Shown here piece by piece: positions 25,478 through 34,480 of a stretch of 59,949 bases of DNA. This stretch comes from Hyphomicrobiaceae bacterium (GTDB lineage Bacteria > Pseudomonadota > Alphaproteobacteria > Rhizobiales > Methyloligellaceae). Every line of letters begins with the position of its first letter. Position 1 is the first letter of the stretch. The notes under the pieces were generated by a model that had not been told where the DNA came from, searched no databases, and saw only the letters and a list, made by a program, of their open reading frames with translations. The position numbers and the translations under genes were made by a program. The stretch covers positions 1 to 59,949 of the forward strand of contig JALCBY010000021.1 of NCBI GenBank assembly GCA_028066055.1. Direction: 5' to 3'.

Positions 25478-26487
25478 CAGATGCCCTCCCTCAGCCGCGG
25501 GTCGACAAAGGCATGAATGATATCGACGATGATATTCACGATCCCGTAAATGATACCGATAATGATCGTGACGCCGAGAACGGCCTTGTAGTCGAAATTG
25601 AGGATGGCGTTGACGGCATAACTGCCGATGCCGGGCCAGTCGAATATGGCCTCGATCGCGACGGCACCGCCGATGAGCGCACCAAACAGCAGCCCGAGCT
25701 GCATGATGACCACACTCAGCGAATTCTTAAGGACATAAATCCAGATGAGCCGGTTCCGCCGGTAACCGACAGCGGATGCGTAATCGACGAACTCCTTCTG
25801 CATGGTTTCCAGGACGCCGGATCTCGTAAATCTGGCGATCGTCGCGATTGCAGGAATGGCCAGCGTGATCATCGGCATTGCGAGATGCTGGGCGGCGATC
25901 CCGAATGCCGTCAGGTCCAGCGCCAGCAGGCTGTCGATCAGGAGGAAACCGGTAATTAGTGGCGGCGCTGGATAAGCGACGTCGAAACGGCCGCGCAATG
26001 GCAGCCAGTTGAGCTCCATGGAAAAGACCATCTGCAGAATGATCGCCACCCAGAATGTCGCGATCGCAAGGCCGCTGATGGTTACCGCCCGTACGATATT
26101 GTCGATCGGCCCATTGTGGCGCACGGCCGCGATGGTGCCAAGCGTGATACCAACGAAGGCTGCCAGGACAAGTGCAAAAGTGATCAATTCCAACGTGGCG
26201 GGAAGCCTGGCCAGGATTTCCTCCAGCACCGGCCTGTTGGAGAATATGCTGTTCCCGAGATCACCCTGCAGGATCTGCCACACATAAATTCCAAACTGTT
26301 CGACAAGCGGCTTGTCCAGGCCGAAGCGCGCGCGCAACTCGGCCACCTGTTCCGGACTGGCGTTTTCTCCCGCCAGCGATGTGACAGGGTCGGCCGGAAC
26401 CGCATGCAGCATGATGAAGGTCAGGAGGATGAGGCCGAACAGCGACGGTATCAGCGAGAGTAGCCTGACGGCAATGTAGCGAACCAT
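25477..26487 (-). CDS. Dipeptide-type ABC permease, DppB
   Basis: 336 aa from the ATG at 26487, matching the family start MVRYIAVRLLSLIP. Typical features are the periplasmic GLDKPLVEQF, the EAA loop EFVDYASAVGYRRNRLIWIYVLKN and the late EAIFDWPGIGSYAVNAI. Six membrane helices. It follows the binding-protein gene after a strong hairpin. Confidence 0.88.
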   Translation of the reverse strand: MVRYIAVRLLSLIPSLFGLILLTFIMLHAVPADPVTSLAGENASPEQVAELRARFGLDKPLVEQFGIYVWQILQGDLGNSIFSNRPVLEEILARLPATLELITFALVLAAFVGITLGTIAAVRHNGPIDNIVRAVTISGLAIATFWVAIILQMVFSMELNWLPLRGRFDVAYPAPPLITGFLLIDSLLALDLTAFGIAAQHLAMPMITLAIPAIATIARFTRSGVLETMQKEFVDYASAVGYRRNRLIWIYVLKNSLSVVIMQLGLLFGALIGGAVAIEAIFDWPGIGSYAVNAILNFDYKAVLGVTIIIGIIYGIVNIIVDIIHAFVDPRLREGI

Positions 26488-26537
26488 GGATCCGTACCCC
26501 AGATCTGGAAGAACAGTCACATCACGCAAGCGCGAGA

Positions 26538-26577
26538 AACATGGCCACCTCTCACCGAAGAGAAAGGTGGCCATGTT
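26538..26577 (-). promoter_or_regulatory. Intercistronic hairpin downstream of the Dpp-type binding-protein gene
   Basis: Perfect 13-nt arms AACATGGCCACCT (26538-26550) and AGGTGGCCATGTT (26565-26577) close a 14-nt loop. It lies in the 104-nt gap between the binding-protein stop and dppB. No U-run follows on the minus strand. It is the third such hairpin after a binding-protein gene in this window. Confidence 0.7.
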
Positions 26578-26591
26578 CGTCTATCTGGAGA

Positions 26592-28181
26592 TTAATCCTT
26601 GAGTGATATGGAGCGGAAGTCCGATCCAGATCCGACCGGTGTGAACTGATAACCCTTCACCCGGTTGGACAGTCCCCGAAGCTGGATCGTGTTGTAGATC
26701 CAGATATCGGCTGCGTCCTTGTAGATGATCCGATAGGCCTGCTTGTACAGCTCGGCGCGTTTGGATTGATCGGTCTCGCGGCGTGCCGCGCGCAAGAGCT
26801 TATCCACTTCCGGATTATCGTAGAATGCCGAAGCCTTCCAGGTCCCGTGAAACGAGGTGTCATACATCTGCCCGATCCAGTTTTCCGGATCGACGAAGTA
26901 GGTGCTGATCCAGAATACCCACAGCTCGGGCGCCGTATCCGGCTTTGCCGCCGCCGCCGACAGGACCGGCCACGTTCCGGGAACGATGCGCACCTTCAGG
27001 CCAAGCTTCGTCAGAGCACTCTGAAAGAGCTGCGCGGCCTGCACGGTCTGCTCCAGCTCGGCCAAAGTATGGATCTCGAATTCGCGATCGAGATCGGCAC
27101 CCTGAGCGCGAGCCTTGTCGCACTCGGCTTTCGCTTTTTCCAGGTCGTAGGTATAGCCCTTGATGTCCTCGGGAATACCCCACAGTCCGTTGGGTATCGG
27201 GCCCGGATTGCGTTCCACGAAGCCCTTCAGGACAATCTTGTTGAAACCGTCATAGTCAAACGCATGAGACAAGCATCTGCGGACATGGACATTGTCGAAC
27301 GGCGGCTTCTTGTTGTTCATGCGAAACAGGAAAATGCGCATCGTCTCGTCACGCGAGACATTGGCATTCTTGCTCTTGTCGATCCGCTCAACCTGATCGG
27401 TTGGCAGATAGGCGCCGGTGGCATCGATCTCGCCGCGCAACAGTGCGAGGACGCGGGTTGAAGGATCCTGGACCGGCCGCAACGAAACATTCTCCATGGG
27501 TTTGCTGTTGTGGTCCCAACCCATGAAATGGTCCTTGAAACGGACCAGATCGAGCCGGACGCGCTGCTGGTAAGTCTCGGGATTGACCTTATAGGGTCCC
27601 GAACCCGCATCGTTGGCCGAAAGCCACGCTTCTCCGAAATCGCCATCCTTTACATGTTTCTCGATTTGCCGGGGATTCACGATCGACACAAGCGGCATCG
27701 TGGACAGGAAGGGCGCGTAAGGCGCTTCAAGCTTGAAACGTACAGTCCGGTCGTCCACGGCCTTCACATTCTCCGGAAGCAAAACGCCGCGGAAAACACT
27801 GGAAGGGCCCTTCCCCATTTTCAGAAGGCGCTGGAACGAATAGACCACATCCGCCGCGGTCATGTCGCTTCCGTCGTGGAACTTCAAACCAGGCTTGATG
27901 CGAAATTCCCAGGTCAGACCGTCGTCGGACGTCGTGTGGCTCTCAGCGAGCCAGGGCACGAGCTTCGGCGGGTTTCCGGTATAGCGGTAAAGTGCGTCGT
28001 ACACATTCACCATAATCGTCTGGATCGGCACGTCGAACCGTGCATGCGGATCCAAGGTCGGCGGTAGTGACTCCGCCCATACGAGCGGTCGCTCGGCGGC
28101 GTGAGTGGCAGTCAGAGATCCTGCTAAACCTATGTAACAGACGATCGCCAACGTGCTGATAATTTGCATGATACGTCTCAT
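26592..28181 (-). CDS. ABC transporter substrate-binding protein, DppA/family 5
   Basis: 529 aa periplasmic binding protein. The Sec signal peptide is about residues 1-28 (ISTLAIVCYIGLAGSLTATHA-like). Mature motifs include AESLPPTLDPHARFD, the hallmark VVYSFQRLL and the late WVFWISTYFVDPENW. The ATG at 28181 has AGGGGAG upstream. It delivers a peptide-like ligand to the adjacent importer, whose product is probably handled by the co-transcribed M28 peptidase. Confidence 0.87.
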   Translation of the reverse strand: MRRIMQIISTLAIVCYIGLAGSLTATHAAERPLVWAESLPPTLDPHARFDVPIQTIMVNVYDALYRYTGNPPKLVPWLAESHTTSDDGLTWEFRIKPGLKFHDGSDMTAADVVYSFQRLLKMGKGPSSVFRGVLLPENVKAVDDRTVRFKLEAPYAPFLSTMPLVSIVNPRQIEKHVKDGDFGEAWLSANDAGSGPYKVNPETYQQRVRLDLVRFKDHFMGWDHNSKPMENVSLRPVQDPSTRVLALLRGEIDATGAYLPTDQVERIDKSKNANVSRDETMRIFLFRMNNKKPPFDNVHVRRCLSHAFDYDGFNKIVLKGFVERNPGPIPNGLWGIPEDIKGYTYDLEKAKAECDKARAQGADLDREFEIHTLAELEQTVQAAQLFQSALTKLGLKVRIVPGTWPVLSAAAAKPDTAPELWVFWISTYFVDPENWIGQMYDTSFHGTWKASAFYDNPEVDKLLRAARRETDQSKRAELYKQAYRIIYKDAADIWIYNTIQLRGLSNRVKGYQFTPVGSGSDFRSISLKD

Positions 28182-28217
28182 TTCACTCCCCTTTCTTGCG
28201 GTACAGTCCTTCATTCT

Positions 28218-28901
28218 TCAGGCTGGTTTTCTGCCGCAATTTCCCCCCTGCCGATCCTCACCTGGACTGACCTCCATAACATCCAGTATCGAGCGGTAGG
28301 TTGACTCTCCAAGAATGCGCAATTGCCGGTGTATCAGCGGCTTTGGCAGGTCCATCAGCGAGTCGAGGAATAGACCGCGGATGGAGGCAAGCATCACCGA
28401 CACGATCTCGAAAATTTGCTCCTCGACCTTCGGGTCAAGCGCCTCCCCCTCCTCGAACAGACGCTGGCGGAACATAGAGGCGAACCGCCGCCGGCTTTCG
28501 CTGACCCGTCGCCGCAGTTCCGGGTTGCTGCGAAACCCGATATTGATTTCCCACACCGCCCAGTAACGCTGGCTGCCATAGTTCTTCCACAGCAACTCGA
28601 CCATCTTGCACAGACCGTCCGGCCCACCCTTCAGCGCCCGGTCGATCGGCAAAATACTGTCGGTATTGAGAACACTCATGGTCTCCAGCACGGCAAGATA
28701 GAGTTCCTCCTTGGTATCGTAATTGTGATGCAGCGCGCCGGTCGTCACGCCGGCGCGGGCGGCGATCTTGGCTGTGGTCGTGCCGGAAAATCCATTCTCC
28801 GCAAGACACGCTATCGCCGCCTCGATCAGCTGCGCACGCGTTTCCTGCGTCCTCAGCTCATGCCGGTTTTTCTTGATGGTCAACTGGTCATCGAATTGCA
28901 T
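28218..28901 (-). CDS. TetR family transcriptional regulator
   Basis: 227 aa. The helix-turn-helix is at about residues 18-64 (ENGFSGTTTAKIAARAGVTTGALHHNYDTKEEL), with a helical ligand domain behind it. The start codon at 28901 lies inside an interleaved palindrome, so autoregulation is very likely. It is 36 nt upstream of the transporter operon on the same strand and divergent from an SDR gene, so it probably controls both. Confidence 0.85.
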   Translation of the reverse strand: MQFDDQLTIKKNRHELRTQETRAQLIEAAIACLAENGFSGTTTAKIAARAGVTTGALHHNYDTKEELYLAVLETMSVLNTDSILPIDRALKGGPDGLCKMVELLWKNYGSQRYWAVWEINIGFRSNPELRRRVSESRRRFASMFRQRLFEEGEALDPKVEEQIFEIVSVMLASIRGLFLDSLMDLPKPLIHRQLRILGESTYRSILDVMEVSPGEDRQGGNCGRKPA

Positions 28902-28924
28902 ATTACATACTATGCAATATGTAA
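28896..28924. promoter_or_regulatory. Interleaved double palindrome, putative TetR operator
   Basis: Two inverted repeats overlap: TTGCATA (28896-28902) with TATGCAA (28911-28917), and TTACATA (28903-28909) with TATGTAA (28918-28924). Each has an 8-nt spacer, and they are offset by 7 nt. This is the layout expected for two repressor dimers on one site. It overlaps the tetR start codon and lies 65 bp from the divergent SDR start. Confidence 0.7.
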
Positions 28925-28988
28925 AAATTGAGGTCAAGTTCACTCCAATGGGCGACATGCAAAAGTCGAAATTCGAAAAGGATCGAAA

Positions 28989-29747
28989 ATGATAAGCGCG
29001 AATATCGAGGGAAAGGTTGTGGTGATTACGGGTGGCGCATCCGGGATCGGGTACGCAGCCGCACGGCTGTTTGGCGGCTGCGGCGCGTCGGTTGTTCTAA
29101 ATGACATTGCGGATGAGGAGGTGCTCAACGACGCCGCGTCTCGACTGAGACAGGACGGCGTCGAAGTAACTTACGTAAGGGCCGACATCGGCATCGCTGA
29201 TGATGTGGCGCGCACGATTGACACCGCCGCACAAACCTATGGCCGCCTCGACTATCTGATTTGCAACGCCGGAGTCTCGGCAACGTCGAAGCCGATTCCC
29301 TTGCCTGATCTCGACGCCGTCACAGACGACATGTGGGATGCAATTCTCCGGGTCAATCTGCTTGGACCGTTTCGCCTCGCCCGCGCCGCCGCACCCTATC
29401 TGAAGAATTCCCGCGGAGCCATCGTCAGCACTTCGTCGGCGGCGGCATTCACCCTTTCAGGATCGAGCATCGCTTACGCGGCCTCCAAGGCGGCATTGGT
29501 GAAACTCACGCGCGATCTCGCCATCGCGCTCGGGCCCGAGGTGCGCGTCAATGCAGTTGCGCCGGGATTCATCAAGACACCCTGGACGGCACGGTTCAAG
29601 CCGGAATGGGAAAAGCGGGGCGTTGAAAACACAACGTTGAAGAAAGCCGGGCAACCCGAAGACGTCGCGGAACTCATGCTATACCTCTGTGCGGGCGCCG
29701 CGTTTATGACCGGTCAGACCCTCATCATCGACGGAGGCGTGCTGTAA
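28989..29747 (+). CDS. SDR family oxidoreductase
   Basis: 252 aa classical SDR: TGGASGIG cofactor loop (about residues 14-21), Asp after strand 2 (VVLNDIADEE, NAD-type), CNAGVS, STSSAAA with the catalytic Ser, YAASK as the Tyr/Lys pair, and a C-terminal FMTGQTLIIDGG. The ATG has AAGGA 6 nt upstream. It is divergent from tetR across the interleaved operator. The substrate is not evident. Confidence 0.87.
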   Translation: MISANIEGKVVVITGGASGIGYAAARLFGGCGASVVLNDIADEEVLNDAASRLRQDGVEVTYVRADIGIADDVARTIDTAAQTYGRLDYLICNAGVSATSKPIPLPDLDAVTDDMWDAILRVNLLGPFRLARAAAPYLKNSRGAIVSTSSAAAFTLSGSSIAYAASKAALVKLTRDLAIALGPEVRVNAVAPGFIKTPWTARFKPEWEKRGVENTTLKKAGQPEDVAELMLYLCAGAAFMTGQTLIIDGGVL

Positions 29748-29795
29748 GGTTCCCTCACCTCCGCTTTTGGCCGACATGAGACAGGCGCGCGCAGC

Positions 29796-31184
29796 TCAAG
29801 TCACACGAATATAACCTGCGAGGCCGGTCTTCTGATGCTCGATCACGTGACAATGAAACGCCCAATCACCGGGATTGTCGGCGACCAACAGAACATCTGC
29901 CGTTTCATTTTTTGTGAGCACGATCGTATCCGTCCAGTTCGAAGCACGCTTCAATTTGTTTGACCTTATCGGACGAAAAACCAATCCATGCAGGTGGATC
30001 GGATGGGCGTTTGGGCTTTCGTTGCGCATCCGCAGCACATAGCTTTGGCCCAGTCTGAGCTCCGCGACCGGCCGGATTCCTTCCACGGCGTCGCCCGGCC
30101 ATGGTTTCCGGTTGATCGACCAGAAAGTGTAACCGAGCGTTCCGCAGATTCCGTTATTGGGTTTCAGACCGTCGGGCGACCATCCGAAAACAAGCTCAAT
30201 GATTTTCGCTGACGCCGGGTCGGCGTCCGGCACCTCATTGGCCGGCAGGTCCGGTATGTCGCCGAGCGTGCGTTTGACCGGCGTACCGTTCGAGCGGAAG
30301 GTCGCCAGCGGTTTTGCACCTGACGCCGCCATATGTGTCAACACCACATCCTGTGCTTCATCTGCCGGCATGAGCAAGGCGATATCCAGACGTTGTCCTG
30401 GTGCAAGCACGATCGGTCGCTCCGGCGATGGCCAGCTCAGCGGGGCGCGTAACGGATGTCCGTCGGCTGCAAGAACGCGACCCGCGCCGCCCTGCAGCGC
30501 GAGGCGATAGATGCGGGTCGTATCCGTGGCGGCAACACGGAGCCGTACGATCGCACCCGGCGGATGGCGATAGACCGGGTTCTGCTCCCAGTTCGCCGTC
30601 ATGACCGTTCCGAGTGTGCCGGCCCTTGATGCGCGGCGCGGAGAAGAAAACGCCAAGAACTGGCCGTCCTCGCCAATGCGAAAATCCCTGAGGTTCAGAA
30701 TAGTTTCCGCGTCGAAGTCCGGATCACGCCGTTCATCGACGATCAAAACGCCGGTGAGGCCACGGGCTATCTGATCCATCGTCATGCAGTGCGGATGATA
30801 CCAGTATGTCCCCGCATCTTTCGAAGTGTATGCATAATGCCAGGTTTCGCCTTGCTGTATCGGCCACTGCGTCAGATAGGGCACGCCGTCCATCTTGTTC
30901 GGAAGCCGGATACCGTGCCAGTGCATCGCCGTCGCTTCCGCCAGCGTGTTGGTGACGTTCGCGGCGAAGGGCTCGCCCTGGCGCATACGGATAACCGGCG
31001 GCGGGGCGTCCTTTGACAGACTCACCATATTCTCCGTGAACCCATCCAGGAATTTATAGCGCGCGGTCTGGATTTTCAGATCGTGCGGAGCTTTTCCGGA
31101 AGCGGCAAAGACGCCGGCCGTCCCGGACAATGCGGCCCCCATTAGGGTCGCACCCGACAGTGTCAGGAAGCTTCTTCGATCCAT
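29796..31184 (-). CDS. Multicopper oxidase, Tat-exported
   Basis: 462 aa. The N-terminus MDRRSFLTLSGATLMG is a twin-arginine type signal. All copper motifs are visible: HWHG (88-91), HPH (130-132), HPIHLHG near residue 400 and HCHVIEH (444-450), so the type 1 and trinuclear centres should be intact. Family members oxidise Cu(I), Fe(II) or phenols in the periplasm. Beside a TonB/ECF iron system and a PepSY protein, a metal oxidase role is the best guess. Confidence 0.86.
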   Translation of the reverse strand: MDRRSFLTLSGATLMGAALSGTAGVFAASGKAPHDLKIQTARYKFLDGFTENMVSLSKDAPPPVIRMRQGEPFAANVTNTLAEATAMHWHGIRLPNKMDGVPYLTQWPIQQGETWHYAYTSKDAGTYWYHPHCMTMDQIARGLTGVLIVDERRDPDFDAETILNLRDFRIGEDGQFLAFSSPRRASRAGTLGTVMTANWEQNPVYRHPPGAIVRLRVAATDTTRIYRLALQGGAGRVLAADGHPLRAPLSWPSPERPIVLAPGQRLDIALLMPADEAQDVVLTHMAASGAKPLATFRSNGTPVKRTLGDIPDLPANEVPDADPASAKIIELVFGWSPDGLKPNNGICGTLGYTFWSINRKPWPGDAVEGIRPVAELRLGQSYVLRMRNESPNAHPIHLHGLVFRPIRSNKLKRASNWTDTIVLTKNETADVLLVADNPGDWAFHCHVIEHQKTGLAGYIRVT

Positions 31185-31345
31185 AGGCCCGATCCCGGTC
31201 GAATATACGCGTGCAGCAGTGTCCGTCGAGACGTTCCTTTAGCGTATGCGGCTTAGTGTCTCCCCATCAAAAGCCGGGAGCTGACGACACAGTTGATCAC
31301 GCCATACATCCGTGATGCATTGCCGACGCCAAACCCACCCCAAAG

Positions 31346-32605
31346 TCATGTCGCGAGCCTTTCGTTGTCTGCTCCCCGCACGGTACGGTTTTGCTTCTGT
31401 CTTGCGCGACGCTTCCGTGCCCATACGACGATGCCTGTGCTGGAGAGCATGATGACAATGAGCCCCATCACACAGATGAACACTTGCATAGGCAGGCCGC
31501 CGATCCGTGCCATGTGCAGCCCCATGATCCATGTTGTCACTTGGACTCCTGCGGCTTCGCGGTTGGGGAGATAGACCGCGAGAAACTTCCCGTTAATCGC
31601 ACTGAATATGACACTTGACGTTCCGTCGTCACGGATGTCGGCGCTACTCGCGAAGCCATAGTAATAGATGGCCTTGTCAGCGTCGTAAGACAGATAGCTT
31701 GGATTTCCGGTTTCGAAGCCCTGTGCCTTGGCTTGCCCAAGCATATGCCGATGGCCAATCTCTCGCGCCCGAACGAAACCGATAGGCGGATTACGCAGCG
31801 GCTTTTCCAGTTCTGGAATAGCGTCGGCGTGCTCTCGCATGTCGAACATAAGCTTCATCACCGGTTCGTAGACTTGGGTGGAGAGATTGAAAGCGACACT
31901 GGACCAGGCAATAACAAACAGCATCGCCCAAAGCCAAAGTCCTCCCGCTCTGTGCAGGTCGAAGTTGATGCGGTAAGAGCTTCCGGCGGTCTTGACCTTC
32001 CACGCCGGCATCCAACGTGCCCACCAGCTGCGCGCGAGCTGCCGATGCACCGCCGGTGGGCGTTTGGGATTGGCCCTGCGGCGTATCGGGAGGGTCAGGT
32101 AAAAGCCGACGAAACAGTCGAGGGTCCATACCAATGCGGCGAGCCCCATGACCCATTGGCCGAAGGTACCAAGTGCCAGCTCATAGTGCAGCCGGTAGAC
32201 GAAGGGCACAAAGTTCTTCCATCCTTGCGTGATATCGCCCCACTTGCGCGAACCGAGAATCGCACCGGTGTAAGGGTCGACGAAGAACTCATCGTCGTTC
32301 GTCAATGTGTCTTCGTTTTTGCCGCCGGAGATGTAAAAGGTCACTGCCTCTCCGGGCTTATGTTCCAGCTCAACTGTATCAACCTGGATGCCGGCAACCT
32401 TCTGCATCAGACGGTCGCGGAGCTCCAGCGGATCAAGCAAGGCTGCGCCGGGGGTCGGGGGAGAAGCATGGTACAGAGACGGATTCGAAAGTTCGTCCAA
32501 CTCATAATAGAACGCAAGAACGCTGCCGGTCAGTCCCGCGACGACGAGGAACCCCGCCATGGACAGCCCTGCCCAGCGGTGGATCAGTGTCCAAAACTGA
32601 CGCAT
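31346..32605 (-). CDS. PepSY-associated membrane protein (siderophore/iron-utilisation type)
   Basis: 419 aa with about four membrane helices. The opening FWTLIHRWAGLSMAGFLVVAGLTGSVLAF and the later VYRLHYEL and HRAGGLWLWAM segments are typical of the PepSY-TM family, whose conserved His residues suggest heme binding and a role in reductive iron release. The ATG at 32605 has GAGG upstream; a longer frame to 32662 is open. It lies in the iron island between the sulfotransferase and the multicopper oxidase. Confidence 0.84.
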   Translation of the reverse strand: MRQFWTLIHRWAGLSMAGFLVVAGLTGSVLAFYYELDELSNPSLYHASPPTPGAALLDPLELRDRLMQKVAGIQVDTVELEHKPGEAVTFYISGGKNEDTLTNDDEFFVDPYTGAILGSRKWGDITQGWKNFVPFVYRLHYELALGTFGQWVMGLAALVWTLDCFVGFYLTLPIRRRANPKRPPAVHRQLARSWWARWMPAWKVKTAGSSYRINFDLHRAGGLWLWAMLFVIAWSSVAFNLSTQVYEPVMKLMFDMREHADAIPELEKPLRNPPIGFVRAREIGHRHMLGQAKAQGFETGNPSYLSYDADKAIYYYGFASSADIRDDGTSSVIFSAINGKFLAVYLPNREAAGVQVTTWIMGLHMARIGGLPMQVFICVMGLIVIMLSSTGIVVWARKRRARQKQNRTVRGADNERLAT

Positions 32606-32645
32606 GTCATTTCGCACCTCTACTTCGCCCGTCTTCGGCTTCGGT

Positions 32646-34466
32646 CTATTTTGCAAATGCACGCTGCAGGTCAGGAAGGTGCTTCACATACGCCTTCCAT
32701 CGTGCAACGGCGCGTGTGTAGATGGGTTGGCGCACCTGCCAGCGGCTCGGCGTCTGCACCGCGCGTTTGCTCTTGTGAAAGTTGAGGCAGGCCGGATCCC
32801 ACTCGGTTCCGAGGAATGAAACAAGGCGCCGCGCCTGAGTTTCGAGATCCACCACGACATCCTCATACTGAAGGTCCAGCACCTTCAGTGGCAGATGCTC
32901 GTGCCAATGCGCCATCAGCCGCTCATACTGGGCACGGTAGAAAGCGAGGTCATCGAAGTTCGTCGACCAGCGCTGGTCGGGATTGAAATTCTGCATCCAG
33001 ATAGACAGTGCGGTGTCGCGCGGGTCGCGACGGCAGTGAATCACCCGGGCGTTGGGAAACAACAGTGCCGCAAAGCCGAGCTGGAAAAAATTCAGCGGCT
33101 GCTTATCGCAGATGCGCAGCACTGTTCTGGGCGCACCGCCTCGCAACGCCCTGAGGTAGGCTCCCGCCAGCTTGCGACTGGTAGCCTCATCCAGCATTGC
33201 CGCCGCTCGCCACACAGGGTCATCATCATTCAGGACCGATGCCGCAAGTCGCGACAGATCGGACAGCTCGCCCGCCCCGTGAAACCTTGGATGCGAAGAA
33301 AGGATCTGTTCCGTCAATGTGGTGCCCGAGCGCGGCAGGCCGACGATGAACACCGGCTGTTCGTTGCCTACACCATAGGACATCCGTTCCCGGAAGAAGT
33401 CGCCCGAATACGTGGAAACAATATTGTCGACACGGGTAACGAGCTTCTCCCGGTCCATTGGCCCAGCCGAATTGCGTCGTGCCGCGTTGGCGAGCGCACC
33501 TGCCTCCGCCGCGGCGGCATGATCCTCGCGCCGGTGGTGGAACATGCACAAACCGTACCCGATCAACGCCTTCGTCTCGTCGGGCGCATTTTTGTGGCGG
33601 ACAGCTTGCTCCGTGCGCGCCAGCCACGCGGCTGCCTCCTCATCGCTCATATCGGACTCATCAAGCAGCGCAACATACTTTCCAAGCGCGTGGGCATGGT
33701 CGGGGCGACGGCGCAACACATTGAGATAGGCGCCGCGCGCGACTTCCCTCTCGCCGATGTCCTCCAACACGCTTCCCAGGCCAACCCAGCCTTCGACATG
33801 GTCCGGGTCCATGGCAAGTGATTGGCGGAACAGGGACTCGGCGCGTTTCACCCTTCCCTTCTCCGATAGCCGCTGGGCCAAACGGCTCCGCGCATGCGGC
33901 ATCGTCTCGTCGTGTTTCGCGGCGCGTTCCAGCGCCACCACCGCATCCTCGAACTGACCCGCCTGGACGAGAAGCGTGGCAAGGTTGAGATAGGTGTCCG
34001 CCCTCTTAGGATCGATCAACAGAGCGTTCTTGAACGCGCGGAACGCCGCATCACACTTGCCGAGCTGCTTACACGCCGTACCCAGATTGTGCCAGGCGTC
34101 GGCATATCGCGCGTCGATTTCGACGGCTTCGGAGAAGCAGTGCGCCGCGCCCTCCATGTCTCCCAGCATCGCGTAGACGCGCCCGAGATCAGACCACGAG
34201 CGCACGTCTTCCGGCGCGAGTTCGCAAGCGCGCATGGCGGCCTTCAGTGCAGGCCCACGCGCGCCCGATGCCGCATGGAAAAGCCCCAGATGCCGATATG
34301 CATCGGTATCGTCCGATGACCGCTCGAGACACGCCTCGCATAACCGAAACGCCTCCGGTACATCGCCCTCCTCAAGTGCTGAATTCAATTCGTCGAACAA
34401 CGCCGATGACCCAACCGGAACTTCCCCGGCTGGCATTTGTGCGGAGGTATCGGGAAACTCGCTCAC
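32646..34466 (-). CDS. TPR-repeat sulfotransferase
   Basis: 606 aa from the GTG at 34466; a TTG one codon upstream is equally possible, and GAGG lies before both. Tetratricopeptide repeats span about residues 25-270. A sulfotransferase domain follows with the PAPS 5'-phosphosulfate loop FIVGLPRSGTTLTEQIL (about 374-390) and the 3'-phosphate segment CRRDPRDTALSIW. It lies 14 nt after the TonB receptor stop, hence in the same operon. This TPR-sulfotransferase pairing with TonB receptors is frequent in Alphaproteobacteria, but its substrate is unknown. Confidence 0.84.
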   Translation of the reverse strand: MSEFPDTSAQMPAGEVPVGSSALFDELNSALEEGDVPEAFRLCEACLERSSDDTDAYRHLGLFHAASGARGPALKAAMRACELAPEDVRSWSDLGRVYAMLGDMEGAAHCFSEAVEIDARYADAWHNLGTACKQLGKCDAAFRAFKNALLIDPKRADTYLNLATLLVQAGQFEDAVVALERAAKHDETMPHARSRLAQRLSEKGRVKRAESLFRQSLAMDPDHVEGWVGLGSVLEDIGEREVARGAYLNVLRRRPDHAHALGKYVALLDESDMSDEEAAAWLARTEQAVRHKNAPDETKALIGYGLCMFHHRREDHAAAAEAGALANAARRNSAGPMDREKLVTRVDNIVSTYSGDFFRERMSYGVGNEQPVFIVGLPRSGTTLTEQILSSHPRFHGAGELSDLSRLAASVLNDDDPVWRAAAMLDEATSRKLAGAYLRALRGGAPRTVLRICDKQPLNFFQLGFAALLFPNARVIHCRRDPRDTALSIWMQNFNPDQRWSTNFDDLAFYRAQYERLMAHWHEHLPLKVLDLQYEDVVVDLETQARRLVSFLGTEWDPACLNFHKSKRAVQTPSRWQVRQPIYTRAVARWKAYVKHLPDLQRAFAK

Positions 34467-34480
34467 CAACCTACACCTCG

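Noticed and set aside
31733-32785. Plus-strand open frame of 350 codons
   Set aside because: Antisense to the PepSY and sulfotransferase genes, without motifs.
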